Positions 17,736-27,441 of a DNA stretch of 62,423 nt are shown piece by piece. The position numbers were made by a program, and so were the translations under genes. Origin of the DNA: an uncultured Bacteroidales bacterium (GTDB taxonomy: Bacteria > Bacteroidota > Bacteroidia > Bacteroidales > UBA932); assembly GCA_934693135.1 (NCBI GenBank), contig CAKUVA010000009.1, forward strand, positions 1 to 62,423. The letters run 5' to 3'. Under the pieces are notes generated by a model. It saw only the letters and a list, made by a program, of their open reading frames with translations, ran no database searches and was not told the DNA's origin. How positions within the stretch are numbered: position 1 is the stretch's first letter; every line of letters begins with the position of its first letter.

Positions 17736-17743
17736 CAAATATA
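17736..17743 (-). promoter_or_regulatory. -7 box for nhaC
   Basis: Minus-strand TATATTTG, 22 bases upstream of ATG 17714. It overlaps the alternative TTG start. Confidence 0.55.
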
Positions 17744-17777
17744 CGTTCTTTTTTTTCCTCGTTTCGTGAAAAAATGA

Positions 17778-17785
17778 TAATTTTG
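17778..17785 (+). promoter_or_regulatory. -7 box for corA
   Basis: TAATTTTG matches TAnnTTTG, 70 bases upstream of ATG 17855. Confidence 0.45.
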
Positions 17786-17854
17786 CAAACTTGCGTATTT
17801 TAAGCGCTCCGCAATATAGGTATTTGTTAAACAGATTCTAAAAGAGGAGGTGGC

Positions 17855-18802
17855 ATGATAGCTATTTTTTACAGATCTTTCGGAAAGATACTGCTTTCGC
17901 AGTCAATAGCTGATTTTGCAGCATTCAAACAGGAGGATGTAGTGTGGATTGACCTCTTTTCCCCTACAGGTGACGAGAAGCGTGCTACCGAGACATTCCT
18001 TAATACTGAGATTCAGAGCCGAGCGCAAGCAGAGGAGATCGAGAGTTCATCACGTTTTTCTGAAACGGATACAGCTATATTTGCAAATACCAACTTCCTT
18101 ATTCCGGGGCCTGAAGAATATGCTATGGAAGCTGTGTCTTTTACATTGGTCGGCAATGTGCTTGCTACATTGAGAGATGTTCCGCTTCGAAGTTTCACTG
18201 AACTTCAACGTAAGATTCAGGCGGTTCCGAGACTTTTCCCAAATGGCTATTGGGTCTTTGTCAGCATCATGGATCAGAGGGTTGACTTGGATGCCGATAT
18301 GATTGAGCTTATGTCTAAGGAAATCGCCCAGTATAGCAAGAGAATAAATCAGCAGGAAGATATAAACGAGGATTTTCTCTTGGATATAAACCAGCTTCAG
18401 GACAATACGATGCTTGTCAGAGAGAATATAGTCGATAAGCAGCGTCTGATATCCAATATGATGAAAAGCGACAAGTATCCGTCAGAGTTAGAGCCGAGGT
18501 TCAATGTGCTTCTACAGGATATCTCATCACTTATTAACCATTCGAACTTTAGTTTTGAACGTCTTGAATATTTACAAGATACAGTTGTGGGACTTATCAA
18601 TTTGGATCAGAATCGTATTATGAAAATATTCACTTTGATATCACTACTTCTGATGCCGCCTACACTTGTGGCGAGTTTCTACGGAATGAATGTCGCATTG
18701 CCTCTTGCCGAGAAACCATGGGCATGGATTCTTGTCATAGGCATAATGGTACTTACGCTTGCCATAACATTGTTCTTTTTCCAGAGAAGAAAAATGTTGT
18801 AA
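17855..18802 (+). CDS. corA: CorA-family magnesium/divalent cation transporter
   Basis: The 315-residue protein has a soluble N-terminal region rich in helices. Two membrane segments lie near the C-terminus, and the first ends in YGMN, the GMN signature of the CorA pore. A basic tail ends it. CorA forms pentamers in the cytoplasmic membrane that admit Mg2+ and some other divalent ions. GAGGAGGTGG just before ATG 17855 supports the start. Confidence 0.92.
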   Translation: MIAIFYRSFGKILLSQSIADFAAFKQEDVVWIDLFSPTGDEKRATETFLNTEIQSRAQAEEIESSSRFSETDTAIFANTNFLIPGPEEYAMEAVSFTLVGNVLATLRDVPLRSFTELQRKIQAVPRLFPNGYWVFVSIMDQRVDLDADMIELMSKEIAQYSKRINQQEDINEDFLLDINQLQDNTMLVRENIVDKQRLISNMMKSDKYPSELEPRFNVLLQDISSLINHSNFSFERLEYLQDTVVGLINLDQNRIMKIFTLISLLLMPPTLVASFYGMNVALPLAEKPWAWILVIGIMVLTLAITLFFFQRRKML

Positions 18803-18814
18803 TTGGTAGAAAAC

Positions 18815-18845
18815 TTTGTAAATCAGTTTTTTTTATCTAAATTTG
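18815..18845 (+). promoter_or_regulatory. Complete promoter for rpsA
   Basis: TTTG (18815-18818) and TAAATTTG (18838-18845) are separated by 19 bases, a full consensus match. The leader before ATG 18935 is about 80-85 bases, room for translational control. Confidence 0.8.
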
Positions 18846-18934
18846 CGCCGCCTTTTACGGGTGTGGTGTGTATTATCATGTCTGTAGGGTACAATAAATA
18901 ATGTTAAACTACTAGTTTTATTCTTAAATCAATT

Positions 18935-20767
18935 ATGGAAGAAAACAAAGTTGCAGTTGAGGCTCAGGCAGCTGAGTCTCCTGTAAAAGAGGAAACCAAG
19001 AAGGCTCCACTGAATGCATCAGTGGCTCCGGATCAGTTCGATTGGGATGCTTTCGAGAAGGAAGCAGCCTATGGAAATGAGGACAAAGCTTCTATCGAGG
19101 CAGCTTATGACAAGACCCTCTCAAAAGTGTCTGAAAATGAAGTTGTAGAAGGAACAGTTACCGCTATCAACAAGAGAGAGGTTCTCGTAAACATCGGTTA
19201 TAAGAGTGAAGGTGTGATTCCTGCTCCTGAGTTCCGTTATAACCCAGATCTCAAAGTCGGTGATAAGGTAGAGGTATATGTAGAGTCTCCGGAAGATAAG
19301 AAAGGCCAGCTCGTACTTTCTCACAAGAAAGCACGTCAGCTTCGTTCTTGGGATATGGTAAACGAGGCATTCGACAAGGGCGAAATCGTCAAAGGTTATG
19401 TCAAGACTCGTACAAAGGGTGGCATGATCGTAGATGTATTCGGAATCGAGGCCTTCCTCCCTGGTTCACAGATCGATATCCGTCCTATCAAGGATTACGA
19501 TGCATATGTTGACCAGACAATGGATTTCAAGATTGTCAAGATCAATCAGGAATTCCGCAATGTTGTCGTTTCTCACAAAGCTCTCCTTGAGGCTGAGCTT
19601 GAGAAGCAGAAGAGCGAGATTATCGGTAAGCTCGAAAAAGGCCAAGTTCTTGAAGGAACTGTCAAGAACATCACCAACTATGGTGTATTTGTTGACCTCG
19701 GTGGCGTTGACGGTCTCATCCACATCACTGACCTTTCATGGGGTCGCGTAAATAACCCTGAGGAAGTAGTTAAACTTGATGAGAAGATCAAGGTCGTTGT
19801 CCTCGATTTCAACGAGCAGCAGAAGAGAATCGCTCTCGGTCTCAAGCAGCTTACTCCGCATCCTTGGGATAGCCTCGATCCAGATATCAAGGTTGGAGAC
19901 AAAGTTAAGGGTAAGGTTGTTCTCATCGCAGACTATGGCGCATTCGTAGAGATTAAGCCTGGTGTAGAGGGACTTATCCATGTATCAGAGATGTCATGGT
20001 CTCCAAGACTTCGTATTGCTCAGGACTTCCTCAAAGTAGGGGATGAGGTTGAGGCTCAGATTCTTTCTCTTGATAGAGAGAATAGAAAGATGTCTCTTGG
20101 TCTTAAGCAGCTTACTCCTAACCCATGGGAGAACATCCGCGAGAAATATCCAGTCGGTTCACAGCACAAGGCTGTTGTACGCAATATCACCAACTTCGGT
20201 GTATTTGCAGAACTTGAGGATGGTATCGAGGGTCTCGTTCATATCAGCGACCTCTCTTGGGATAAGATCAAACATCCATCAGAAATGGTTCAGGTAGGCG
20301 ATACTATCGATGTCGTTATCCTTGACTTCGATGAGGCTAATCATAAGCTTAGTCTTGGTCACAAGCAGCTTCTCCCTAACCCTTGGAATGAGCTCGAAAG
20401 CAAGTATCCAGTAGGTACAACCGTAGAGGGAACTGTTGGTGCATCTACTGATAAGGGTGCGAATGTAACTCTTGAGGATGGCACAGAAGGCTTCGCATTC
20501 AAGAAAGACCTTGTAAAAGAGGATGGCAAGCAGGCTGTAGATGGCGAGAAACTTCCGTTCGTTGTAACAGAGCTTAGAAGAAGCACACGTAAGCTCTTCC
20601 TCTCTCACCTCAAGACTTACGCTGAGGCTAAGGCAGAGAAGGCTGCTGCAGAGGTTGATAACACCAAGAAGGCTGTCAAGAAGATTAATTCTAATCTTGA
20701 GAAGACAACCCTTGGTGACATCGATGCACTTGCTGCTCTTAAAGACAAATTCGAGAAAGGTGAGTAA
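18935..20767 (+). CDS. rpsA: 30S ribosomal protein S1
   Basis: The 610-residue protein has an acidic Ala/Glu-rich N-terminal stretch and six S1 RNA-binding repeats beginning near residues 55, 150, 235, 320, 408 and 495. The middle ones are the most canonical, for example GVFVDLGGVDGLIHITDLSW and GVFAELEDGIEGLVHISDLSW. S1 brings mRNA to the ribosome. In Bacteroidetes it works with little help from Shine-Dalgarno sequences. The stop overlaps the GTG of the RNase Z gene. Confidence 0.96.
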   Translation: MEENKVAVEAQAAESPVKEETKKAPLNASVAPDQFDWDAFEKEAAYGNEDKASIEAAYDKTLSKVSENEVVEGTVTAINKREVLVNIGYKSEGVIPAPEFRYNPDLKVGDKVEVYVESPEDKKGQLVLSHKKARQLRSWDMVNEAFDKGEIVKGYVKTRTKGGMIVDVFGIEAFLPGSQIDIRPIKDYDAYVDQTMDFKIVKINQEFRNVVVSHKALLEAELEKQKSEIIGKLEKGQVLEGTVKNITNYGVFVDLGGVDGLIHITDLSWGRVNNPEEVVKLDEKIKVVVLDFNEQQKRIALGLKQLTPHPWDSLDPDIKVGDKVKGKVVLIADYGAFVEIKPGVEGLIHVSEMSWSPRLRIAQDFLKVGDEVEAQILSLDRENRKMSLGLKQLTPNPWENIREKYPVGSQHKAVVRNITNFGVFAELEDGIEGLVHISDLSWDKIKHPSEMVQVGDTIDVVILDFDEANHKLSLGHKQLLPNPWNELESKYPVGTTVEGTVGASTDKGANVTLEDGTEGFAFKKDLVKEDGKQAVDGEKLPFVVTELRRSTRKLFLSHLKTYAEAKAEKAAAEVDNTKKAVKKINSNLEKTTLGDIDALAALKDKFEKGE

Positions 20768-21734
20768 TTTCACATTGAAAATAATGGGCACTGCTTCGGC
20801 AATGCCCGTTGTTGATAGATATCAGAGCGCTCATGTACTGGAGGTACATGGGCGTATCTTTTTAATAGACTGTGGTGAAGCGGTTCAGAGACAACTTATT
20901 CGGAATAAAATACCTTTGGCTAAGTTGGACTCTATTTTCATTTCGCATATACATGGAGATCACTTATTTGGCCTATTTCCACTATTATCTACTCTTGGAC
21001 TTGCTTGCAGGACTGCTCCTGTCATGGTGTATGGTCCATCCAATATGGAACCACTCCTTAAATTTTTTATGTCATATTATGGGAAGGGCATAGGTGTCGA
21101 GGTGAAATTCAGACCGTTGTCTGTAAAGGCTCCGGAAGTCATATATAGTACTAAGTCTTTAGAAGTGCTTGCGTTTCCTCTTAATCATAAAATAGAAACT
21201 TATGGCTATATTTTTAGAGAGAAAACACCACTTCTGAACATAAGGAAAGAGGCGTTGGAAAAGTATGGTTTTACAAGAACCGAAATAGGAGCATTGAAAC
21301 GAGGTGAGGATGTATTGCGTCCTGCTGGACATGATGACGGAGCGACATTTCTTAATGGTTTCGTGAAATATTCTGGAACTGATGAACCGCTTTTGATAAC
21401 AAATGATGAGGCGGCGTATCTTCCGTATGAACCTCGTAGTTATGCGTATTGTAGTGATACGGCTCCTTTTTCGGAACTTTCTCAGTGGGTAAAGGGTGTT
21501 GATCTTCTGTATCATGAGGCTACATATCTTCAGCAATATGAAGAACAAGCCAAGTTACGGTTTCACTCTACCACTATACAAGCTGCGGAATGTGCGTTGG
21601 AGGCTGGAGTGGGGAAACTTGTGGTTGCCCATTATTCTTCAAGATGCAAGGATTCTTCTCGTTACCAAGAGGAATGCAGAAAGGTCTTTCCTGAAACTTA
21701 TGCTGCAAATGACGGAGATGTGTTCGAAATATGA
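20760..21734 (+). CDS. rnz: Ribonuclease Z
   Basis: RNase Z cleaves the 3' trailer from pre-tRNA. The metallo-beta-lactamase zinc motif SHIHGDH and later HH/D ligands (AHYSSR, YCSDTAPF) are present. The frame extends back inside rpsA to 20655, but GTG 20760 (MSNFTLKIMGTASAMP) matches the usual N-terminus, where a short strand leads into the G-x-x-S-A-x-P block. That start overlaps the last eight bases of rpsA (GTGAGTAA), implying translational coupling. Length from GTG is 324 residues. Confidence 0.9.
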   Translation: MSNFTLKIMGTASAMPVVDRYQSAHVLEVHGRIFLIDCGEAVQRQLIRNKIPLAKLDSIFISHIHGDHLFGLFPLLSTLGLACRTAPVMVYGPSNMEPLLKFFMSYYGKGIGVEVKFRPLSVKAPEVIYSTKSLEVLAFPLNHKIETYGYIFREKTPLLNIRKEALEKYGFTRTEIGALKRGEDVLRPAGHDDGATFLNGFVKYSGTDEPLLITNDEAAYLPYEPRSYAYCSDTAPFSELSQWVKGVDLLYHEATYLQQYEEQAKLRFHSTTIQAAECALEAGVGKLVVAHYSSRCKDSSRYQEECRKVFPETYAANDGDVFEI

Positions 21735-21776
21735 TGATATTTTCGTAATTTAGGGTTTGTTTTGAACAATGATTGG

Positions 21777-22814
21777 ATGAAAAAGTCACTATCTTACCTT
21801 TTGATGGCAGTCGTGGCATTAGTCATGGCTGTTTCTGCTACTATTCCAGACAGTACACCGCAGGCCGCGTACATTCGTCAGTATGCTCCGGTAGCGGTGA
21901 GGGAAATGTATCGTTCTGGAGTCCCTGCTAGCATTACATTGGCACAAGGTCTTCTTGAGTCTCGCTATGGGCTTTCCGAGTTGGCGATGAAAGGCAACAA
22001 CCATTTCGGGATAAAGTGTCATGATTGGACAGGTAAGAAGATGTATCATGATGATGATAGACGTGGCGAATGTTTTCGTGTCTATTCATCGGCAGATGCA
22101 AGCTTTATGGACCATTCGGACTTTTTACGATATAGAGATAGGTACAAACCATTGTTTGATAATGATATAACAGATTATAAATCTTGGGCGAAGGGATTAA
22201 AAAAAGCTGGCTATGCTACCGACCCTGCTTATCCGGCCAAACTTATTAAAATAATTGAGGATTATAGGCTTTACGAATACGATAAGATGACTCCTGAAGA
22301 CTTTGGTGGGAATACGACAAAATCATCCTCAAAGATAGCGAAATCATCTTCTAATTCGCCGAGAAATCATAAGCATGAACATGAGAAACATATTCCTGAT
22401 TCTCCACTTTCTATAGAAGAACCTAAGAAAATGTCTTCGAGGGAGAAGACTGAAATATTCTCATTCTCATTGACACGACCGATCTATTCACAGAATGGAG
22501 TGCCTTTCATTTATGCTGCGGAAGGGGAGACCTATGCTTCTATAGCTTCTTCATATCATTTGTTTGTTAAAGAACTTCTCCGGTTCAATGATGCTGAGGC
22601 TGGTGAATTCCTTCATCCAGGCGAACAGGTTTATCTTCAGAATAAGAAAAACAGGACAGTACGTGGTTTGGATAAATATATTTCCGATGATGGTGGGGAA
22701 ACAATGCGTGATTTGGCACAGCGATTCGGTATAAAATTGAAGGGCTTGTGCAAGATGAATTCGCTATCTGCAGATTATGTGACGTTACCTGGAGATGAAT
22801 TGAATCTCAGATAA
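21777..22814 (+). CDS. Secreted N-acetylglucosaminidase with two LysM domains
   Basis: After a signal peptide (about residues 1-23), a glucosaminidase-fold domain covers about 35-170, with SITLAQGLLESRYGLSELA containing the catalytic Glu and NNHFGIKC. A low-complexity Ser/Lys/His linker follows. Two LysM-like modules (starting near YAAEGETYASIASSY and DDGGETMRDLAQRFG) would bind peptidoglycan. The enzyme likely trims peptidoglycan glycan strands in the periplasm. ATG 21777 is chosen over TTG 21762. MltG, also a glycan-strand cleaving protein, follows 14 bases later. Confidence 0.9.
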   Translation: MKKSLSYLLMAVVALVMAVSATIPDSTPQAAYIRQYAPVAVREMYRSGVPASITLAQGLLESRYGLSELAMKGNNHFGIKCHDWTGKKMYHDDDRRGECFRVYSSADASFMDHSDFLRYRDRYKPLFDNDITDYKSWAKGLKKAGYATDPAYPAKLIKIIEDYRLYEYDKMTPEDFGGNTTKSSSKIAKSSSNSPRNHKHEHEKHIPDSPLSIEEPKKMSSREKTEIFSFSLTRPIYSQNGVPFIYAAEGETYASIASSYHLFVKELLRFNDAEAGEFLHPGEQVYLQNKKNRTVRGLDKYISDDGGETMRDLAQRFGIKLKGLCKMNSLSADYVTLPGDELNLR

Positions 22815-22828
22815 GCAAGGCTTTGATT

Positions 22829-23935
22829 ATGAAAAATACAAAGAACAATACAAGAAATCTTCCACTTGTCGTGACTATATTGACGGCATTGTTTATAGTG
22901 TTCTTTATGGTTGGCTTTTTTGGTGGCAGATTTTATTATGATAGGAAATCTTCGAATTTCACTGGAACTGCTGAAATTTTTGTATATCCGAATATGAACA
23001 TCTCGGATGTGGTTGAAGAATTCATATCCAAAGACGTCGTGAAAAATCCTGCAAGCTTGAAACGTGCACTGCGTTCAGAAGGTTTGCTATCCGGAAAAGA
23101 TAGAGCTGGAGATTGTCCTCTTAAGCCTGGGCATTATACTATTATTGCATCAAACTCGAGTATGTATGTCGCCAGGATGATAAAGAATGGTTGGCAATCG
23201 CCTGTAAATCTTGTGCTTGCGGGCTCTATCCGTAGTAGAGGTGCATTGGCTCGTAAAATCAGCCGTCAGATGATGCTGGATTCCTTGGATGTGATTAATG
23301 CATTGCGTGATTCAGCACTCATGGCGGAATATGGATTCTCTGTCGAAAACGAATTTGCTTTGTTTATGCCGGATTCATATCAGATGTATTGGACGGATTC
23401 CATGCGAGATATTCTTGATAAGCAGAAATCTGCTTATGATGCGTTTTGGACTTCTGGGAATTTAGATAAAGCCAAGGCTCAAGGACTTACGAAGATGGAG
23501 GTGTCTACGCTTGCAAGCATTGTACGTTGTGAGTCAAATCATATTCTGGAATATCCCTATATTGCCGGTGTTTATCTGAACAGGCTTCATATCGGTATGA
23601 AATTGCAGGCTGACCCGACTATAGCTTATTGCTATGATTTTAACCTAAACAGGGTTATGAAGAAGCATCTGACTATAGAATCGCCTTATAATACATATAA
23701 ATATATAGGATTGCCACCAGCGCCAATTTGTGTCCCTGGAAAAGATGCAATGAATGCTGTTCTTAACCCTCAAGGAGGAAAGGACTTATATTTCTGTGCA
23801 AGTCCTAACTTTAATGGGACTCACATATTTGCATCGACATATTCAGAACATCTTAAAAATGCGAGGGCGTTTCAGAAAGCTTTGACTGCTCGTCTCAAGG
23901 CTAAGGCCGAAGCCACTGCTTCTGCAGGTAATTGA
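22829..23935 (+). CDS. mltG: Endolytic murein transglycosylase MltG
   Basis: One N-terminal membrane segment (about residues 13-33) anchors a periplasmic YceG domain. The characteristic blocks are LASIVRCES, YLNRLHIGMKLQADPTIAY, SPYNTYKYIGLPPAPI and NP.GG..LYFCASPNFNGTHIFA. MltG cuts nascent glycan strands and sets their length. In the family the first block reads ASIVEKE; here it is ASIVRCE, one Glu fewer. Start ATG 22829 is preferred over TTG 22823. Confidence 0.93.
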   Translation: MKNTKNNTRNLPLVVTILTALFIVFFMVGFFGGRFYYDRKSSNFTGTAEIFVYPNMNISDVVEEFISKDVVKNPASLKRALRSEGLLSGKDRAGDCPLKPGHYTIIASNSSMYVARMIKNGWQSPVNLVLAGSIRSRGALARKISRQMMLDSLDVINALRDSALMAEYGFSVENEFALFMPDSYQMYWTDSMRDILDKQKSAYDAFWTSGNLDKAKAQGLTKMEVSTLASIVRCESNHILEYPYIAGVYLNRLHIGMKLQADPTIAYCYDFNLNRVMKKHLTIESPYNTYKYIGLPPAPICVPGKDAMNAVLNPQGGKDLYFCASPNFNGTHIFASTYSEHLKNARAFQKALTARLKAKAEATASAGN

Positions 23936-23955
23936 TCGGTTTTCTTTATGTTTTT

Positions 23956-25164
23956 TTAAATGCGTTCGGTAGCATTGTATGCTGTGGACCATGCCGCTTG
24001 CAGATTAAACCCTCCTGTGATAGCATCTATGTTCAATGCTTCCCCAGTGAAATATAAGTTTGGGTGTTTTTTACTTTCCATATTTGCCGGATTTATTTCA
24101 CTCAACGCCACACCACCGCATGTAACGAACTCATCCTTGAAATGGACTCTCCCTATGATTTCTTCATTATCTGAGCATAGGGTTGCACAAAGTCTATTCA
24201 ATGCTTTCTTGCTTATGTCCATCCATCTTTGATCTTGTGCGATGCCTGCTTTTGTACACAGGTGTTTCCATAGCCTTGTGCTTAGCCTTGTAAGATTTGC
24301 ATTGTATACTATCCTTTTAGCATTTAAGTCAGATAGTTCGGCAAGTTCGTCTCTTATCTCATTCTCTGTGCATCCTGCCCAATTTATACATAACGGCGCG
24401 TGATATTGTTTCTCATGCAGAAATAGTGCTGCATAGGATGATAGTTTCAGAGCTGCTGGTCCACTCAACCCCCAGTCTGTGATGAGCAGTATGCCCTCAG
24501 AGCTGATCCCGCTTCCCGGAATACTGAGTCGTGCGTTGTCTACGACTATTCCCATTAGATTCTTCAATGCTATATCTCCTGTCCTGAATGTAAATAAGGA
24601 GGGCACTGTTTGGGTGACTTCAATATTTTGAGGTAGCATTGACTTTAGAACATCAGAACTTGTTCCGCCACAGCTCAAAATAACTTTGTCGAAATCCTTT
24701 GTGTTTCCATCATTGATTCTAAGTCGGAATCCTATATTGCTATTTTCTATGATATTCAGTACTTTAGAACTGCAGTGCAGAATGATATTCTCTTCTTTCA
24801 TCAGTCTTTCCAAGCATCGGACTATCTCCATTGCATCTTGTGAACATGGGAAGACACATCCATCTGCCTGAGTCGTGAATTGGATTCCTTCATTTTCAAA
24901 CCACTCAAGCAAATCTTTCTGCGAAAATACTTTCAGCAGTCTTTTCATTATATTTGCTCCACGTGGGTAGACGTCTTTCAGGCTTCTTACATTTTCGAAT
25001 GAATTGGTGATGTTGCATCTTCCGCCTCCAGTTACGGAAAGCTTTGCCATAGGACGTTTTCCTGCTTCGAAAATTTCCACTCTCCAATCGGGATGTTGTC
25101 TCTTTATCTGTATTGACGCGAAGCATCCCGATGCTCCTGCTCCAATGATTGCCACTGATTTCAT
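23956..25164 (-). CDS. HI0933/YhiN-family flavoprotein (NAD(P)/FAD-dependent oxidoreductase)
   Basis: The 402-residue protein opens with the dinucleotide-binding motif IIGAGASGC, followed by GRCNITNS and, near the end, the FAD-contacting block NLYFTGEALNIDAITGGFNLQAAWSTA, typical of HI0933-like proteins. The physiological reaction of this family is not established. It starts 12 bases after uvrB on the same strand and is probably co-transcribed. ATG 25164 is used rather than TTG 25170. Confidence 0.9.
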   Translation of the reverse strand: MKSVAIIGAGASGCFASIQIKRQHPDWRVEIFEAGKRPMAKLSVTGGGRCNITNSFENVRSLKDVYPRGANIMKRLLKVFSQKDLLEWFENEGIQFTTQADGCVFPCSQDAMEIVRCLERLMKEENIILHCSSKVLNIIENSNIGFRLRINDGNTKDFDKVILSCGGTSSDVLKSMLPQNIEVTQTVPSLFTFRTGDIALKNLMGIVVDNARLSIPGSGISSEGILLITDWGLSGPAALKLSSYAALFLHEKQYHAPLCINWAGCTENEIRDELAELSDLNAKRIVYNANLTRLSTRLWKHLCTKAGIAQDQRWMDISKKALNRLCATLCSDNEEIIGRVHFKDEFVTCGGVALSEINPANMESKKHPNLYFTGEALNIDAITGGFNLQAAWSTAYNATERI

Positions 25165-25176
25165 GGTCAATATCGA

Positions 25177-27333
25177 CTAATCTTTCCAGACTTTCAAATA
25201 TGCTTCCAATGCCCACATCTCATCACGATATCGCGCTGCCGCTGCATAGTCAAGGTCTGCCGCGGCTTTTTTCATTTTCCGTTTGGTCTCTTCTACAGAT
25301 TTTTCTATCTGTTCTCTTGACATTGAGCGTATAACAGGGTCTTGAAGCACGGCTGCAAGGTCTGCCTGAATGTATCCGTCTGTATATGCAGAATTCTTCT
25401 CTCTCTTGGAATCATCTCCCAGTCCGACTGTGATATGTCCTTTTCCAAGAGCGCTTGGGTTAGGTATGAATGTAGGCGCATCATAAGAGTTAGAGGCTGT
25501 AACATGTCCAAGTTCTTTGGTGCTGGTGTTTCCTCCTCCCAGTTCGGAAATCAGCATATTATGCTTAACCTCCACCTGTTTAGGCGTAATGTGGTGCAAT
25601 TTGTTGTACTCTATTTGCTTTGATCGCCTTCTGTCGGTTTCGTAAATGGTCTCTTGCATTGATTTTGTGATGTTGTCTGCGTACATTATGACGAGCCCAT
25701 GCACGTTTCTGGCTGCTCTTCCTGCTGTCTGTGTCAATGCTACCTGAGATCTTAGGAATCCTTCTTTGTCAGCGTCCAATATGGCTACGAGCGATACGGT
25801 CGGGATATCAAGTCCTTCCCTAAGAAGGTTGACTCCGATGAGTACATCGAAAAGGCCGTTTTTAAAGTCTTCTATTATTTCTACTCGTTCGGTTGTGTCT
25901 ACATCGCTATGTATGAATCTGCATCTGACTCCACGTTTTCCGAAGAAGTCATCAAGCTCTTCCGCCATCCTTTTCGTTAATGTCGTGACAAGAACTCTTT
26001 CATCCACTTCAGCGCGTTTCCGTATTTCTTCAAGAAGATTGTCTACCTGATCATGGGTTGGACGTACTTCGATAGGAGGGTCGAGCAGACCGGTAGGTCT
26101 TACGACTTGCTCAACAACAAGTCCTTCTGATCTTGTTAACTCATATTCTGAAGGGGTTGCGCTGACATAGATGGTTTGTCCTGTTATTGACTCAAATTCA
26201 TCGAAAGTCAGAGGCCTATTATCAGATGCGGCCGGAAGACGGAATCCGTATTCTATCAATACTGATTTTCTAGAGTGGTCACCTCCGTACATGGCTCTAA
26301 TCTGAGGTAATGTTACATGACTTTCATCAATGAATGTTATGAAATCTTTTGGAAAATAGTCGATGAGGCAGAATGGGCGTTGACCTGCTTTACGACCGTC
26401 AAGATATCTGGAATAGTTCTCAATGCCAGGGCAATATCCCATTTCCTTAATCATCTCAAGGTCGTATTCGACTCTCTGTTTCAGCCGTTTAGCTTCAAGG
26501 CTCTTTCCGATACTATCGAAATACTCTATTTGTTTCGTCAAGTCGTCTTGAATCATACTTACGGCTTTGACAGACTTCTCTTTCGTTGTGACAAAGTTCC
26601 CAGCTGGATATATTGGAACTTCCGTGAGCTTTTCTATGGTGGCTCCTGTGATAGGGTCAATGAGAGAAAGTGCATCTATCTCATCTCCGAAGAATTCTAT
26701 GCGTACGGCTTCGTCAGAGCCGCCGAGATATACATCTACAGTATCGCCGCGTACTCGGAATGTGCCACGCTTGAAGTCCGTTTCTGTTCTGCTGAACAAT
26801 GCATCTACGAGGTGATATAATAGCTTGGTTTCGCTTATCTGTTGTCCTACATGCACCTTGACTGTCTGCGAATGGAAATCTTCTGGATTACCAATACCGT
26901 ATAAGCATGATACACTCGATACTACAATGACATCTCGTCTTCCGGACATGAGGGCAGAAGCTGCACTTAATCGCAACTTGTCGATTTGCTCGTTTATGCT
27001 GAGATCCTTTTCAATGTATGTGTCCGTGGATGGGATGTACGCTTCCGGCTGATAATAGTCATAATAGGAAACGAAATACTCTACCGCATTATTTGGAAAG
27101 AAAGACTTGAACTCACCATACAATTGTGCGGCGAGAGTTTTGTTGTGGCTTAAAATCAATGCTGGACGCTGTAGACGTTCTATTACATTGGCCATGGTGA
27201 AGGTCTTCCCCGATCCTGTTACTCCAAGAAGAGTTACGGCATCGGCTCCTTCATTTATTGCGGAACATAGTCCGTCTATAGCTCCAGGTTGGTCTCCGGA
27301 AGGCTTATATTCAGATGATATCTTGAATTGCAT
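25177..27333 (-). CDS. uvrB: Excinuclease ABC subunit B
   Basis: UvrB is the damage-verifying helicase of nucleotide excision repair. The 718-residue protein has Walker A GVTGSGKTF, the beta-hairpin region YYDYYQPEAYIP, helicase motifs including TLTKRMAEEL and QTAGRAARN, and a C-terminal UVR coiled-coil (about 675-715) that contacts UvrC. Length and order are normal. The predicted mRNA start lies within a few bases of the ATG. Confidence 0.97.
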   Translation of the reverse strand: MQFKISSEYKPSGDQPGAIDGLCSAINEGADAVTLLGVTGSGKTFTMANVIERLQRPALILSHNKTLAAQLYGEFKSFFPNNAVEYFVSYYDYYQPEAYIPSTDTYIEKDLSINEQIDKLRLSAASALMSGRRDVIVVSSVSCLYGIGNPEDFHSQTVKVHVGQQISETKLLYHLVDALFSRTETDFKRGTFRVRGDTVDVYLGGSDEAVRIEFFGDEIDALSLIDPITGATIEKLTEVPIYPAGNFVTTKEKSVKAVSMIQDDLTKQIEYFDSIGKSLEAKRLKQRVEYDLEMIKEMGYCPGIENYSRYLDGRKAGQRPFCLIDYFPKDFITFIDESHVTLPQIRAMYGGDHSRKSVLIEYGFRLPAASDNRPLTFDEFESITGQTIYVSATPSEYELTRSEGLVVEQVVRPTGLLDPPIEVRPTHDQVDNLLEEIRKRAEVDERVLVTTLTKRMAEELDDFFGKRGVRCRFIHSDVDTTERVEIIEDFKNGLFDVLIGVNLLREGLDIPTVSLVAILDADKEGFLRSQVALTQTAGRAARNVHGLVIMYADNITKSMQETIYETDRRRSKQIEYNKLHHITPKQVEVKHNMLISELGGGNTSTKELGHVTASNSYDAPTFIPNPSALGKGHITVGLGDDSKREKNSAYTDGYIQADLAAVLQDPVIRSMSREQIEKSVEETKRKMKKAAADLDYAAAARYRDEMWALEAYLKVWKD

Positions 27334-27340
27334 ATTATTG

Positions 27341-27348
27341 CAAAGTTA
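27341..27348 (-). promoter_or_regulatory. -7 box for uvrB, near-leaderless
   Basis: Minus-strand TAACTTTG ends only seven bases before ATG 27333, so transcription should begin at or within a few bases of the start codon. Confidence 0.55.
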
Positions 27349-27404
27349 GGGAAAAAGATGACAGGTTTATACTAGTGTAGCTTTTTATTTAAAACTAGTT
27401 TTAT

Positions 27405-27412
27405 TATCTTTG
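27405..27412 (+). promoter_or_regulatory. -7 box for rel
   Basis: TATCTTTG matches TAnnTTTG, 29 bases upstream of ATG 27442. Confidence 0.5.
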
Positions 27413-27441
27413 GTGACGGACTTGATGAACACTGAATTTTT

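Noticed and set aside
20655..20759. N-terminal extension of RNase Z inside rpsA
   Set aside because: The extra 35 codons lie within the rpsA coding sequence and do not resemble RNase Z; GTG 20760 fits the family start.
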